From Parastagonospora avenae f. sp. tritici 18332-5 (taxonomy: Eukaryota > Ascomycota > Dothideomycetes > Pleosporales > Phaeosphaeriaceae): a stretch of 64,000 nt of DNA. The notes below the pieces were generated by a model. That model ran no database searches and was not told where the DNA came from. It worked only from the letters and a program-made list of their open reading frames with translations. Shown here one piece after another: positions 21,118-31,790 of the stretch (the first letter of the stretch is position 1; every line of letters starts with the position of its first letter). The DNA lies in contig JAFJTR010000118.1 in the NCBI GenBank assembly GCA_022559985.1, forward strand, positions 1-64,000, in the 5' to 3' direction. The position numbers and the translations under genes were made by a program.

Positions 21118-21614
21118 GGGTTTGATGTAGCGTTTCCTAAGGCGATCCTAATCAAGGCCATTAAAATCATCGCCGCCGCTATTAACATAGCCACCTTTAG
21201 CTACTTCTGTTATTGCTACTGACCCGGTGCCAGCGTGGCTGCCCTTTGTGGGCGCAGTGATGGTTCCTTAGGGTTGTGACTCAAGCTGCTTGCCTCTCCC
21301 ATGACTGTAAGGGCTCCGGGGTTGGTGGCGGCGCCGGTGAAATTTTTAATCGCTTCATAGAGGTAGTAGGGACATCTCTTGCGCGCGTGCGCTTCTTAGT
21401 GGCTCTAGAAGGCATAGTAGTTGGCATCGCGATACTTTGTAAGTCTATAGATTGAGGGTGCTAGAGGCCGCCTAAAACAACGCCGTATAAAACACCAAGC
21501 AAGTATCAATTAATTGCAAGTATCGCAAATCTCATGCTTTTTTGCTTGATAAAAAAATATATCGATACTTGACTTGATTGATTTGAGAGTTTCAAGTAAT
21601 ACTTGCAAATTATT

Positions 21615-21642
21615 GATACTTGCTTGTTTGTTGCGGAGTATG
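21615..21642 (-). repeat. Right terminal inverted repeat of hAT element
   Basis: Counterpart of the left repeat at 18776-18799. The adjoining 130 bases are AT-rich and full of CAAGTAT-type subterminal repeats. Confidence 0.65.
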
Positions 21643-21748
21643 TGGTATACTCTAAATTCTGTATTTAGTGCTACTTATTCGATCTGCAAAAACTAACTTA
21701 GGCTCTTTGATACTAGCAATGCGAGTTTACAAGACAACTTTAATCTAT

Positions 21749-22828
21749 CTAAGCAAGCCCAGCGGCCTGGATAGCGAAAGACGCTGCCGCATCCGCACTG
21801 CTGCCGTAGCTGAGATGGCCTCCAGTAGCACCGCCATCACCACTACCACCGCAGATCTGATCAGCGGTACCGCAGAATTGCTTAATCTTCTCTGCTGAAA
21901 GACCGCTGATAGCCTGGCGCTTCAATGGGTCTCCGAACATGACAGCACCGCTAACATCAGTGGCAGAAAGGCCCTTGCTGAAAGCATTATGAACGACCAT
22001 GGCACCCTGAGAGTAGCCTGATACGATGACTTTGGTGTCAGGGCATTGAGACTTGGCCTGCTTGACCAAATCGGCCATCTTCTGACCACCGTCACCACCA
22101 AGGTTGGCATTACCAGCAGCGGAGGCAGCGTAGTCAACACCCTGAACGGTAACACGGTCGTTACCCAGCTTCTGGCGAATAGTTTGGAACATCGGCGGTC
22201 CAGAAACGGATCCGACGTTGCCCATCTCTCCAGTACCGCGAGCGAAGACGATAGTCATGTCGGTGCAGCAGCTCTTGTCCACGATACCGTTTTCACTTCC
22301 CCCGAAGGCGTTGGACGGTCCAGATTGGGGCTTGCAGTTTGCACCAATCGTGCCGGCGCCACCAGTGTTGTCTCCGCCAGTCGCTGTGGGTGCTGCAGCG
22401 GCACCAGTCTTCGAGGGTGCGGGTACAACGGCGTCAGCTGTTGTCGTAGCACCGCCAGCACCGCCACCGAGGCCTCCGAGACCCCCGCTGAGACCTCCAA
22501 GACTCCCGAGACTTCCAAGACCCCCAAGACCTCCACTGGAACCCCCACCTAGGCCGCTGAGCCAGCTGCTCAATCCCGAGCCACCTGTACCGGTGCTGCC
22601 TCCAACTAGGCTGGGAAGGCCGGTCGGAAGTGAGAGACCTCCACCTCCGAGAGCTGAGCCTAGGCCAGAACCAAGACCAGAACCCAGACCAGAATCTATA
22701 CCGGTACCTGTCCCAGAGCCCAGTCCCCCAACTGGTAGCGAGAAGGATGGTAGCGAGGGAAGCTGGGGGCGCGGGAATGCAGTTGCAATGCTGGCAAGAG
22801 CGAAAACTTGAGCGGCGTAGTACTTCAT
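21749..22828 (-). CDS. Secreted cutinase with long Gly/Ser-rich N-terminal region
   Basis: Single exon, 359 residues. A signal peptide (MKYYAAQVFALASIATAFP) is followed by some 150 residues of low-complexity Gly/Ser/Leu sequence (repeats of GLGSGLGSGLGS and LGGLGG type). The cutinase domain starts near NGIVDKSCCTDMTIVFARGT. The catalytic triad is visible: Ser273 in GYSQG, Asp323 in GTADQIC and His338 in GGHLSYG, with the usual half-cystines. Cutinases hydrolyse the polyester of plant cuticle outside the cell. The common enzymes are 200-230 residues, so the extra length here is the Gly-rich linker, which could anchor or extend the enzyme. The start is the only ATG that gives a signal peptide. 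The 3' end lies just 106 bases from the hAT element. Confidence 0.93.
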   Translation of the reverse strand: MKYYAAQVFALASIATAFPRPQLPSLPSFSLPVGGLGSGTGTGIDSGLGSGLGSGLGSALGGGGLSLPTGLPSLVGGSTGTGGSGLSSWLSGLGGGSSGGLGGLGSLGSLGGLSGGLGGLGGGAGGATTTADAVVPAPSKTGAAAAPTATGGDNTGGAGTIGANCKPQSGPSNAFGGSENGIVDKSCCTDMTIVFARGTGEMGNVGSVSGPPMFQTIRQKLGNDRVTVQGVDYAASAAGNANLGGDGGQKMADLVKQAKSQCPDTKVIVSGYSQGAMVVHNAFSKGLSATDVSGAVMFGDPLKRQAISGLSAEKIKQFCGTADQICGGSGDGGATGGHLSYGSSADAAASFAIQAAGLA

Positions 22829-24065
22829 CTTGCGGTATTGTTCAAAAGTTGATGTGGAAAAGATTCAATGAGTCGTCTGTGTCTGCGTAGAGCAAGTCGT
22901 TTGAAGAAAAGAATGTATGTGCACAGCACAACGAAGAACAAGACTGGCGCCGAAAGCGAAGGTGATAGAGTGGAAGTGAAAGTCGGATCGAAGTCGATGC
23001 CGATCAAACTTCTGTTGAAGACCTACATCTTATACAAAAGTCCCCAGTTGACTTCCTCGGAGGACCGCCGCAGCGAATTACGCCTTTGAGTTTCGAAACA
23101 TTGCTTCTGCGGCGAGATGTGATGCAAGGAATGCCATGGCGTGGTCCATCAACGCGACGTTATTGTGGAGTCGTTGCTTTATTCGCGGGAAGAGGCTGAT
23201 ATGTACAGGGAAGCGTACCCATGCTCTCCATGTCTGATCACTGAATCTGTCGGGTGACCTCTACCTGTTTCGTGTTTTGCCCGGCTTAGCCTCGGCATGC
23301 GTTTGGGAGGAGTAAAGCTCTTGTTTCTGCGACCAAGGATGGATGTGGGCGCATGACCCCAGTAACGGTTTCGATCATCGAGCAGGATTCTCGTTGCTTT
23401 AGCGGCGGACAGGGTGCTAGGGTGTTGTATCAACCTCGACAAGTCGCACATGTCATGAGTTGTGAATATTGTGCACAACATCCCCTTCGACATCCCGCAT
23501 CGCGTCAAAACATGCCACATTACGTCGTTCACACCTTGAAAGCCGAATGTCTGATTTGAGCTAGACACAGTCATTCGGAGTGGTTCACGCAAAAGATTCC
23601 GCCGTCAAACATGTGTGCAAACTCTAACACTGCTACGGAACGTTTACGTCGTTGCTTCTTAGCAAGCCATGTCGGCTCGGCTGGCTTGGTGTTGTTCATG
23701 CCTTGCATGGTCTGAACTTGCCAGCGATCGAAATGTACAAGACGGCATCATCCGCCAAGAATCTAACCATCCTTCATTTGCCAGCCATGATCTTCTCAAA
23801 GGTGCGAACGGATGTTAATCAATCAGAATGGCGTAGGGCTGTCACATCCATGTCGACCATGCGACCTGCGACGGGCCTCGGCAGCCACTACCGGTATGTG
23901 GGCCGTTTCACGATGACCCTGGTGCAACATCAACCATCAATCGTAGGTTTACTAACAAGTACTTCCATTGACCCAATCAGATGACCGTCTCCTACCTTAC
24001 ATCCGGGGCTGGCTTATATGCCACTCAACGTCCCGTAAACCTGCTTTTCGCACGCTATCGCGCCA
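22829..24065. other. Intergenic, nothing recognised
   Basis: A 1.2-kb gap. The part next to 22829 must hold the cutinase promoter. Open frames up to 137 codons (for example 23179-23592 minus) have no recognisable motif or coding look, and I take them as chance. Confidence 0.45.
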
Positions 24066-25477
24066 TCACGACGACTTTGCCCGCACAGCCGCCTTCACCT
24101 CCTCCATCGCGTCATATCCGTAAAGCCAGGGCTGCACCTCGGGACATGTCCACCGACTTGGAAATGCACCCTTGAGTTCATTGCCAAGTTGACCTAACAT
24201 CTGTTCATCCCGCTTTTCCTGTTCTGGCCCGTCGCGGAGGTGGAAGTCTTTTCGCTGCTTGAACGTCTCCCGGACGATACCTTCGCCGCGCGCTTTCCGT
24301 AATTGTTGGAAGAGCCGAAGAGTATGTGGCAGTTGCTCCTTTGAGTTGAAATGCTCCGGGGCAAGTAGAAGTCCCAGAACGGCACCGTCCTCAATAGAAG
24401 AATTTGCGCCTTGAGCGAGATACGGAAGCATCGGGTGACATGAATCCCCGATGAGCACAAGATTGTTTTGCGCGTTGATCCAGGACTCCATCTCAGCCCG
24501 GTGCATCAGTTTCCACTTGTCCACCTTGTCCACACACCCAAGTAGCTGGGTCAACCTAGATCACTGTTAGTTCTACAGTGCAGTCGAAGGGTGAGGCGAG
24601 TGGAGTATCTTACACTGGATCCCATCCCTCAAACAACTCCTTCATTTCGTCCAAGTTGCCCTCCGTCCTTGCGACGCCTTCTTCAAGATCGTCGGGCACG
24701 AGCAAAACCACGTTGTACATGTTGCCGCTGCGCAAACTGTATGCTACGACGTGTGCATCTGGTCCTGCCCAGAATCGACATGCGGGCGATTGCACCATCT
24801 CTCTCAGCTTCGAATCGCTGATCTGGTCGATCTTGAGTACGATGCGATATGCTAGGTCGCCGGTAGGCAGCGGAGGGTCGTTTCGCCCTAGCATCGTAGA
24901 ACGACACGAGGACCATAGTCCATCTGCTCCAACGGTGAGATCGGCGTCGTACTTCCGACCCTCTGAGGTTTTCACACGCGCTCTGTCACCGGTTGTTGAG
25001 CCAAAGTCTACATTCGTTACTTTCGCATTCAATACAACAACTACACCCAGCTCTTTCGCTCGCTTGACCAGCGCTTGCTGCAGATCCACGCGATGGCAGT
25101 CGGAGAATGGCGCTCCATATTTGCGCCGGATGTTCGCATCAAAGTTCTCTTCATGCGCGAGGATCTTGCCGCGATAATTATGTACGGTCAATGTGACTGG
25201 TTCGCAGACTTGACCGCGGATGGTATCGTATACGGCCCAATTTTGAAGGAGACGTGTGGCATTAGGTGTTAATTGAAGGCCAGCGCCTATCTGGAGTCGT
25301 GATAAGTATGGATGTGGAATGTAGCGGCTTGATGTCGTGGGCGTGAACGCATACCTCAGCCAGCTCCCTTGCGCCCTCCAATACAGTGACTGAGTGCCCT
25401 GACAGTGCGCATTGTATCGCGGCGGCGAGACCAGAGAGACCAGCGCCGACGATCAAGATGTCGAGTTTGTGTGACAT
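24066..25477 (-). CDS. FAD-dependent monooxygenase (salicylate hydroxylase-like)
   Basis: Three exons (25477-25355, 25290-24614, 24555-24066) give 429 residues, normal for class A flavoprotein hydroxylases. Motifs in order: the Rossmann FAD fingerprint DILIVGAGLSGLAAAIQCAL at residues 6-25, RELAEIGAGLQLTPNATRLL across the first splice, VGADGLWSS (the GADG motif, about residues 161-168) and IGDSCHPMLPYLAQGANSSI (second FAD-contact GD motif, about 302-321) with EDG after it. Such enzymes hydroxylate aromatic acids using NAD(P)H; the exact substrate is unknown. Introns have canonical borders (GTATGC and GTAAGA donors). An upstream in-frame non-ATG extension was rejected in favour of the ATG at 25477. 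No linked pathway gene is intact nearby, though an esterase relic lies upstream. Confidence 0.92.
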
Positions 25478-26188
25478 ATTTGTTCGTACACGTGCCACAA
25501 ACACGACTCACCGGTCAGCTTCGGGAATGGTAAGCAGTGTAAGTAAAGTTGAGATGTGCGACGCGTCGTAATATCGTTGCTTTCCTGAACTTTGCTCTAT
25601 TGATCGTACTTCAGATCTGTCGCTGGATGCAGCAAGTCCTCGCGCGTTTGCGCGCCGCATCGTAAGTTCTATTGCTAGATATTGTCTCTTCCGGAGCATA
25701 GAGAGTGGAGTGGGGATGCGGGGAAGCCCTTCGCGGCTCAGAGACCCTGGGCCGCGCGAACGGGACGTGGACCCCCACCACCCGACATAGGTAATGCGAA
25801 CCCTCTCTTCACTTCTGTACCTAGTTTTTTCCGCCCCGTGAATCGATAACGAGCGTTACAATGATGATTCCAGATAAGCTGGGAACGAGTCGCTCACAGT
25901 CGGTAAATGGAAGATGATCTCCGCCCCAAACAGATGAGGGACATAAGCTCCGCATCACATCAGAAAGCACGCAATTTGCCGAGCACAATATACTCCGCAG
26001 TTAGAAAGCCACCTGATACGGAGGATTGCGGCCACCCTCATCGCTGCTTGGAAATGGCAGCGTCGCAATGCTTGTTTTGAGCTGTTCTGGACAAAGTTCA
26101 AGCTTCGGAGGTAACAACAGAGATCGTTAACGCCGTGTTGCTAGCTTCCCACATGACCGGCATCCATCTATCTATCCGCACAAACACA
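25478..26188. other. Intergenic, nothing recognised
   Basis: Probable promoter of the monooxygenase at its left end. The rest has no feature I can support. Confidence 0.4.
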
Positions 26189-26580
26189 TCAAGAGTTCAT
26201 CGTTGACTCCTCGCACATCCCCAGTATTCTATGCAGGAACTCTTGTTGGCATCGCACCATTTCTCTGCCAACGGCAATGTCCGGCTCAAACATCGAGGCC
26301 CTATGGTACACACCCGACCAAACATGCAGTTCTACGGTTCCTCCGACCTGCCATATCCTCGTCACAAATCTGGCCGCGGCATCTCTGAAAACCTCACAAG
26401 CGCCAACGTCAATAAATGTTGGCGGCAGGTTCGACAGCTCTTCAGCTCGGCCAGCAACCCTCACGCCTGTGGTATCATCCCGGTTCGATCCCAAGACAGC
26501 ATTCTAGGCCCACTCATCCATCCACCCAGACCAGACTGTCCTAGAGCAGAGCTGCTGAGCTTTGGGTCGTAGGGGAGACG
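26189..26580 (-). pseudogene. C-terminal relic of an alpha/beta-hydrolase (esterase) gene
   Basis: The minus frame reads LSNLPPTFIDVGACEVFRDA, then AARFVTRIWQVGGTVELHVW and YHRASMFEPD, which is the end of a fungal Abhydrolase_3 esterase. The conserved Asp (EVFRD) and His (in place of the usual FHGFD) of the triad can be seen. The upstream part with the oxyanion HGG and the nucleophile Ser is absent. Before residue 1 of this frame there is WSGWMDEWA then a TAG and further degenerate sequence. It is a truncated, inactive remnant. Confidence 0.75.
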
Positions 26581-27132
26581 TCAACTAATTATCTTGCATA
26601 CCCGATCTACCTAGCCTATGTTTCTGCTACTGAGCTTCAGGACCATGATGAAGAAACTGCGGGAAGAAATATACAGATAGCCCGGACATTCTCAATACTG
26701 TGATCAACAGCGATTACTAATCGATATTATTCTGGTCTTAGCCTAGCGGCGGGCGTTGAGGACGCTAGGTCCGTTGGCGGAAGACGAGAGTGCGTAAGAG
26801 AACCATGATCTTTGCGGACTCTCGCAACAGCGACAAAAGTGCCGCCTGCAGCTCAACAAAACAGTCGCGGATTGTGGTCGCGAACGATAATCTTGCACGG
26901 GCCTGTGACGAGGGTCTATTTGCAACACGATGTACTCCCGTGGTAATAAGCAACCAGTTGAGCAAGAAGATTCTATCTAACTGGACTAGACATCCTAAGT
27001 CTGAGACTGCGATATATGGCTTAAAAACAGAAGCTCGGAAGTGCTTGATAAAGCCATTGTCGCATAGTAAAACCTCCTTTTGTCACTGATGTCTTCCTAC
27101 ATGGTCTGATCAATTGATTGTACTGAAGGCAT
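26581..27132. other. Intergenic, nothing recognised
   Basis: 550 bases between the esterase relic and the 3' end of the BTB gene without a supported feature. Confidence 0.4.
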
Positions 27133-28811
27133 TCACGTTCGGTAGCCCGACTGAATGAAGCTTGATAGCGATCTTCCGCATGTGGAGCTCTTCAACTCGG
27201 CTTCCTTGGCTTCAGCAGCAGCAGCGGCCAAACGCTCTTCCTCCTCTTTTCTCTCACGGAGTCTCCTATCTCTGGTGGTCTCCTTTTTCTTCTTCTTTCC
27301 TCCGCCCCAAATGCTAGCGGCCCAATCTGCCGCCTTTGATGTGGCTTCCTCTTCCTCCCTTCTCTTCAACTCAGCTTCCTCGGCTTCAGCAATAGCGGCG
27401 GCGGCTTCCTCTTCTTCCAGGCGGATACGTTCTTCTTCTTCCAGGCGAATACGTTCTTCTTCTTCTAGGCGGATACGTTCCTCTTCTTCTAGACGTATAC
27501 GCTCTGCCTCTTCCTCTTCTAGACGTATATGCTCTGCTTTCTTGCCCTTCTTCTTCTTCTTTGTAACGGTCGAAACTGCATCACTCCAGTCGCCCCAGAT
27601 GTCGTCCTCCTCCTTTTTGCACTCCTCTGCTTTGGTAGCTACAGCAGCAGCTTCTTCCTCCTCTATCTTCTTCAACTCCTCTTCTAGGCGCATCCGTTCT
27701 GCCTCTTCTTCCTCTTGTCGCAGGATCTCGACAGCCTCCTCTTCTATCTGGCGCTTCGTGTTCTCCTCTTTCTTCAACTTCGCCTTCAGTTTCTTCGCCT
27801 GTGACTTACTGAGCCCCGCATACGGATCCACTTCTACCTCGGGAGGTCCAGGTACCGCACTGACTTCTGTGTGTTCTTCTGCGGTGTGCAGCATCCCTTC
27901 TTTTCTCTCCTCCTGGTCGCATGGAATCGAGGCTGTAACTATACTAGCCTCCGATCCGCTGCTGCGATTCTGGCCTAGATTATGAGGATCCCAAGCAGCC
28001 GACGAGTCATCGAAAGCTCCAAATTTCTCTACAGACAAAAGCCACGCGTTAGAACTCACCGTGATGCGCTTGGGAAACGAGTGTGGTAGATAAGGTGAGC
28101 AGAATCCTGGAGTCCCATCTCGTTCTGGCGCTGAGATCTTGCGAGTTGTGGCCATCTCTTTGCGCAACTCGTCTACTTTTTCGCTGTACAGACCAACGAT
28201 TATTTGAGCCAGTAGCTTTGTCAGCGTAGGGCTTTCGATGCTTTCGAAGAAGTCCAGTTCAGATGGTGTGGGAAGGTCTTGTTTAAAGGTCCATCGAAAT
28301 TTCTTTGATATGTACCCGAAGCCATACATGTTCATCAGGAGGCCCTGTAACAATTTTTTCTCGGATAGCGCACTGGGCTAATTCCTGAAGGCCAGGTACG
28401 CCGTACTTCTTAGCGGCTTCGAGAGTAAGCACAGCTTTTATGGAACTCATTGCGGACGACGCTGTTATCGAAATCCTCGCTTTCCTCGTCATTGAGAGTC
28501 TGGTAGACACCTGTGTGCAGGAAGTGAATCAGGACGTGGCCGATGCTCGCGTCTACGTCTAGGAGATGAATCCTCCCTGTCCAGGGATTATGACCTGGGA
28601 CATTCTTCAATCTTTCCAGCAAAACCTCTGGGAGGTAATACTTCTGGCGATCGGGACCGAAGCGTAGGGTGAATAATGGGCTAGCATATGGACTGAGTTA
28701 TTTAGCTCTACGATTTTGTGCTTGATCGAACAGCGGAGGCCTGCCTCACCTTGTTGTGGGTCGAGGAAGCGCAAACTTGGCCACTTACGCGCCCTTAAAT
28801 TTCTTCGCCAT
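27133..28811 (-). pseudogene. BTB/POZ-domain gene with coiled-coil tail and two +1A slips
   Basis: Starts MAKKFKGA at 28811 in a 23-base exon. The intron is 28788-28693, and exon 2 begins PYASPLFTLRFGPDRQKYYL. The BTB fold follows: LLERLKNVPGHNPWTGRIHL, DVDASIGHVLIHFLHTGVYQ and AVLTLEAAKKYGVPGLQELA. The frame shifts twice by one extra base in an A run: four As at 28440-28437 where AAA fits (NEFHKAVL), and six As near 28360 where five fit (IREKLLQGLLMNMYGFGY). After that it stays open for more than 390 codons. The C-terminal half is a Glu/Lys/Arg-rich coiled coil with an 8-residue repeat RIRLEEEE and KKKKK patches. BTB proteins are usually dimerisation and adaptor proteins. Because only two single-base slips break it, assembly error is a real alternative to pseudogenisation. 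Confidence 0.75.
27406..27501 (-). repeat. Four tandem 24-bp units in the BTB gene
   Basis: Units at 27406, 27430, 27454 and 27478 encode RIRLEEEE on the minus strand, with a degenerate extension to about 27535. An in-frame minisatellite lengthening the coiled coil. Confidence 0.85.
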
Positions 28812-29391
28812 GGCAATTGAAGCAGTTTGAGTGGCACTGTTCGTAGGATCTTACTAAGAAACCGAGGGGGGGAACTTATAAGACTGGCACTGAAGTTAGA
28901 AACAAAGGGCCGTTCATCATAAATGCAGAAGATCGTTCTAGGGACGTTTCTTGTTAGGTTGGTGCATGCATATTTAGAAACGGCATGCCATCCAGCAATT
29001 GACGCGTTGTTCACGAAGGATTCCTGCATATGCGCAAACACGACACCTTGCATACCAAAGCGTCTAGCCGCTTGACCCCGCACATGAATCTTCAGTCTGA
29101 GTATGAACTATGTGCTCACACCATAATCAACACAACGAGCCCGTGTTTGGAGTAAGCCTTAGTGTGGGTGGGGCAGTTTGAACTCGTCGCACTGCGTATC
29201 AGTCGATGTGTGCACTTCCGGGAGAGCGACCCGCAGATGCAGCCACAGCGCGTAATATGTCACTGTACCATTGGCCCTAAAACTACGAAATACCTCCACG
29301 AGATAGTGACCTTGTGTCGCCTCATATCTTATAAGCTGGACTCAGCAATCGTTGGTACTTCCCACGTAGTTGGAATCCTAACTAATCTACA
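28812..29391. other. Intergenic, nothing recognised
   Basis: The head-to-head gap between the minus-strand BTB gene and the plus-strand zinc-finger relic, presumably holding both promoters. The longest open frame here overlaps the BTB gene in another frame and was not accepted. Confidence 0.45.
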
Positions 29392-30321
29392 ATGGCACCA
29401 CGGACTGCAACAGGACAAACAATGTCCATTTGCGTATTGTGCAAACGCACTTTCGGCAGCACGGCAGCGCTCATAACACATGAGAAGAATTCGCTAAAGC
29501 ATGTACCCTTCAACTGCAAGGCATGCAATCGATCTTTCGGTACCTAAACCGCGCTTAGCTAGCACCAAGACAACTCTCCAGCGCATCGAAAACCCAGAAC
29601 AGACTCTGTCGCTACTTCTATTGCATCTGTTCCAGTTGCCAACTATGTCTCTCCGGCGTTACCAACGACATCTAATGTCCGCTCGACAATACGTAACGCT
29701 CAACCCAGTCGCCATACCACGACAAAGAACACCACACGCGTAGATCCGACCTTCGATCTGCCTCTTGCTGTACTTGAGAATTGAATGCAAGCTCTAGCTA
29801 TACCACATTTTAATACGATTGTCGCACAACCTAAGATCGGTCGAGCAAACAATCCTACACGGCAGACGGAGACAAGGACTTCCTTCACGTTTCCTGAATT
29901 GCACCAACGTATTGCTGAAGCTGTCGCGCCTAAAATAACTTCGACATGGTTCAAAAAAGACTTGAAAGCTCGTTTTGACGACGACCACGGAACAAATGTC
30001 GTGGGAAAGTTTACATGTGACAACGACGGATGCAGAAAGAACGGGTGGAGCAGTGGAGTTGTAGCAACGCGAATTAGAGGTTACCCTGGTAGTGGATACA
30101 ACGCTATTGTGTACAACCAGTGTTTCAAGTCTTGCGACCAGTTAGGAAGCCTCAAGGTGGATGAAGAATCGTACGTGGAGCGGATTGCGTACAGGCTCAA
30201 GAAATGGGCAGGCGTGCCAGTGGAGCAGCCACCGTTTAGTGGGCGGAATCGTGGGCCACATGATGAACGCTGCGAGGGCTGCAGGGCGGGAGACTGCCTA
30301 TGGACAGACAGATCGTCATAA
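29392..30321 (+). pseudogene. 3CxxC-type zinc-finger protein gene with three nonsense codons
   Basis: A single frame of 310 codons from ATG 29392 to TAA-less end at 30321 is broken only by stops at 29545-29547 (TAA), 29557-29559 (TAG) and 29782-29784 (TGA). No indel is needed. The N-terminus holds two C2H2-like fingers (ICVLCKRTFGSTAALITH and FNCKACNRSFGT followed by HQDNSPAH). The C-terminal half is the 3CxxC zinc-ribbon domain: VGKFTCDNDGCRKNGWSSG, VATRIRGYPGSGYNAIVYNQ, KSCDQLGSLKVDEESYVERI and the closing CEGCRAGDC. All three stops become Gln or Arg codons by a C-to-T reversal. The function of fungal 3CxxC proteins is not settled; nucleic-acid binding is likely. If translation restarts at the ATG 29785, a 178-residue protein with the whole 3CxxC domain could still be made. 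Confidence 0.85.
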
Positions 30322-30611
30322 AAAGACGTATCTTCGTGATGGCAACATATGGTGATAAGGCGAGGCGGAATCTCGCTGCATCGGTACAAACATGGATTAA
30401 TATACGCACCACCAATAGACTGGTTATTAATGCAGCCCTGCCGCATAAGGATCGCCTTTGTACACTGGAAGGGTTTGACCTCGTTGATCGCATTTGCATT
30501 TATCTAGCCAGCATGTTGAACTTTGAGCGCCAGTCAGACACTGAATTCAGCAACATCGCTACTTACCCACACTCAAGCGGCGGCGCGAACGCATCGGGCG
30601 CTTCTCATATC

Positions 30612-31790
30612 ATGGCTCTATCCATCGTTGGCCTTCTTGTAGGCATATTAGTCGTATACATGGTAGCCCGTCGACTTTGGCGGGCAAAGCTATCCCCAGG
30701 ACCCCTTGGCCTTCCACTGCTCGGGAACCCACATCAAGCGCCGAAAGGAGCTCCATGGGTGACCTTCACCGAGTGGATCAAACAGTAGGGGAATATCGTT
30801 TCGGTCAATCTTGGAGATATCATTATCATAGTTGGTGATTATGGAACGGCGAAAGATCTAATTACTTGAGAAGCGAAGGAATATTTACAGTAGCAGACCG
30901 CGTCTTGTAGGATATTGTCGTGACTTATCATGATAGATGACTAACTTCTTTGTACAGGTAATAGGGCACGAATTAGTGTGCAACAGTAATCCAATCGTGT
31001 TCAAACCCTTTAGCGATGATTTTCTACTGCATCAAAAACTTCAAGCGCCAGTGTTGAGCCCTCGGGCAGCGGCTTGCTGCACATCTATACAAGACTTGGA
31101 GAGTCAACAACTACTCAAAAGTCTTCTGGACTCAGCGGAAGGCATCGCGCATCGCGTTGAGGTGTTTGCAACCAGCTCGGCTTATTCGATGGCTTTCGGA
31201 ATGCATATCCACACCCGGAAGGAGTGGCAGGTGGAGCGAACTCGTGAATGCATGAGAAACTTTCATATAGCCGGTCAGCCGGGAGTTTAGATCGTGGATG
31301 CGCTACCATGGCTCAACTACCTGCCCGCAGCCATTGCGCCTTGGAAGCGCAAGGCTGCAAAGTGGTTTCACGAACTCGTCGACCTGCATGTCGAGAGCTA
31401 CAATGAAGCGCTCGAACGCGAAGATTGGAACTGGGCGAAGTATTTTGAACAGGCTACTGAAGTGCAGAGCATGACCGAGCAGCAGATCGCTTGGGACATT
31501 GGTATACTCGCAGATGCTGGGGTTGAAACCGTGAGCGCTACGATCATGCTCTTCGTCCTTGCATACGTCGCGCATCCTGAGTGGCTCTTGAAGGCACAGA
31601 AAGAGCTCGACGAAGTTGTAGGTAGCCAGCGCCTGCCCGAATTAGAGATTTGAAGGATTTGCCATACATTCAGGCCGTAATGGAAGAGGTGTTCCGTTGG
31701 CGTCACCCTCAGTAAGCCGGCATTCTGCACGCCACGACCCACGAGGACTATTACAAGGCTTACCTCATCCCCCAAGGGCTCTGTTGTCAG
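30612..31790 (+). pseudogene. Second cytochrome P450 relic
   Basis: It begins MALSIVGLLVGILVVYMVAR, a membrane anchor, then the proline-rich hinge SPGPLGLPLLGNPHQAPKG and PWVTFTEWIKQ. A TAG at 30786 sits where Tyr is usual, before GNIVSVNLGDIIIIVGDYGT. A frame change near 30867 leads to EKRRNIYSSRPRLVGYCRDL. Later pieces are VVDALPWLNYLPAAIAPWKR preceded by a stop near 31288, the I-helix region DIGILADAGVETVSATIMLF, VAHPEWLLKAQKELDEVVGS and, after another shift near 31650, DLKDLPYIQAVMEEVFRWRH (the ExxR helix). The heme-cysteine loop is not found downstream. It resembles O-methylsterigmatocystin-oxidoreductase-type fungal P450s in layout, but is dead and truncated. Confidence 0.85.

Larger units (their letters stand above)
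18776..21642 (-). mobile_element. hAT-superfamily DNA transposon, decayed
   Basis: A 2.87-kb element with imperfect terminal inverted repeats: left CACACTCCACAACAAGCAAG, right (reverse complement) CATACTCCGCAACAAACAAG, both continuing into GTATC. Both ends carry many subterminal copies of CAAGTAT or ATACTTG (for example at 18791-18880 and 21495-21625), as is typical for transposase-binding regions of hAT elements. The interior encodes a hAT transposase on the minus strand. The expected 8-bp target duplication is not visible (left flank CTGGGGTG, right flank TGGTATAC). Either the flanks have rearranged, which fits the missing NLR continuation, or my end points are a few bases off. Confidence 0.8.

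Noticed and set aside
22218..22811. Pro-rich plus-strand frame
   Set aside because: Antisense shadow of the Gly-rich cutinase linker.
27155..27985. 276-codon Ser-rich plus-strand frame
   Set aside because: Antisense shadow of the Glu-rich coiled coil of the BTB gene.
28607..29083. 158-codon minus frame upstream of the BTB gene
   Set aside because: It overlaps the BTB start and intron in another frame and has no motif.
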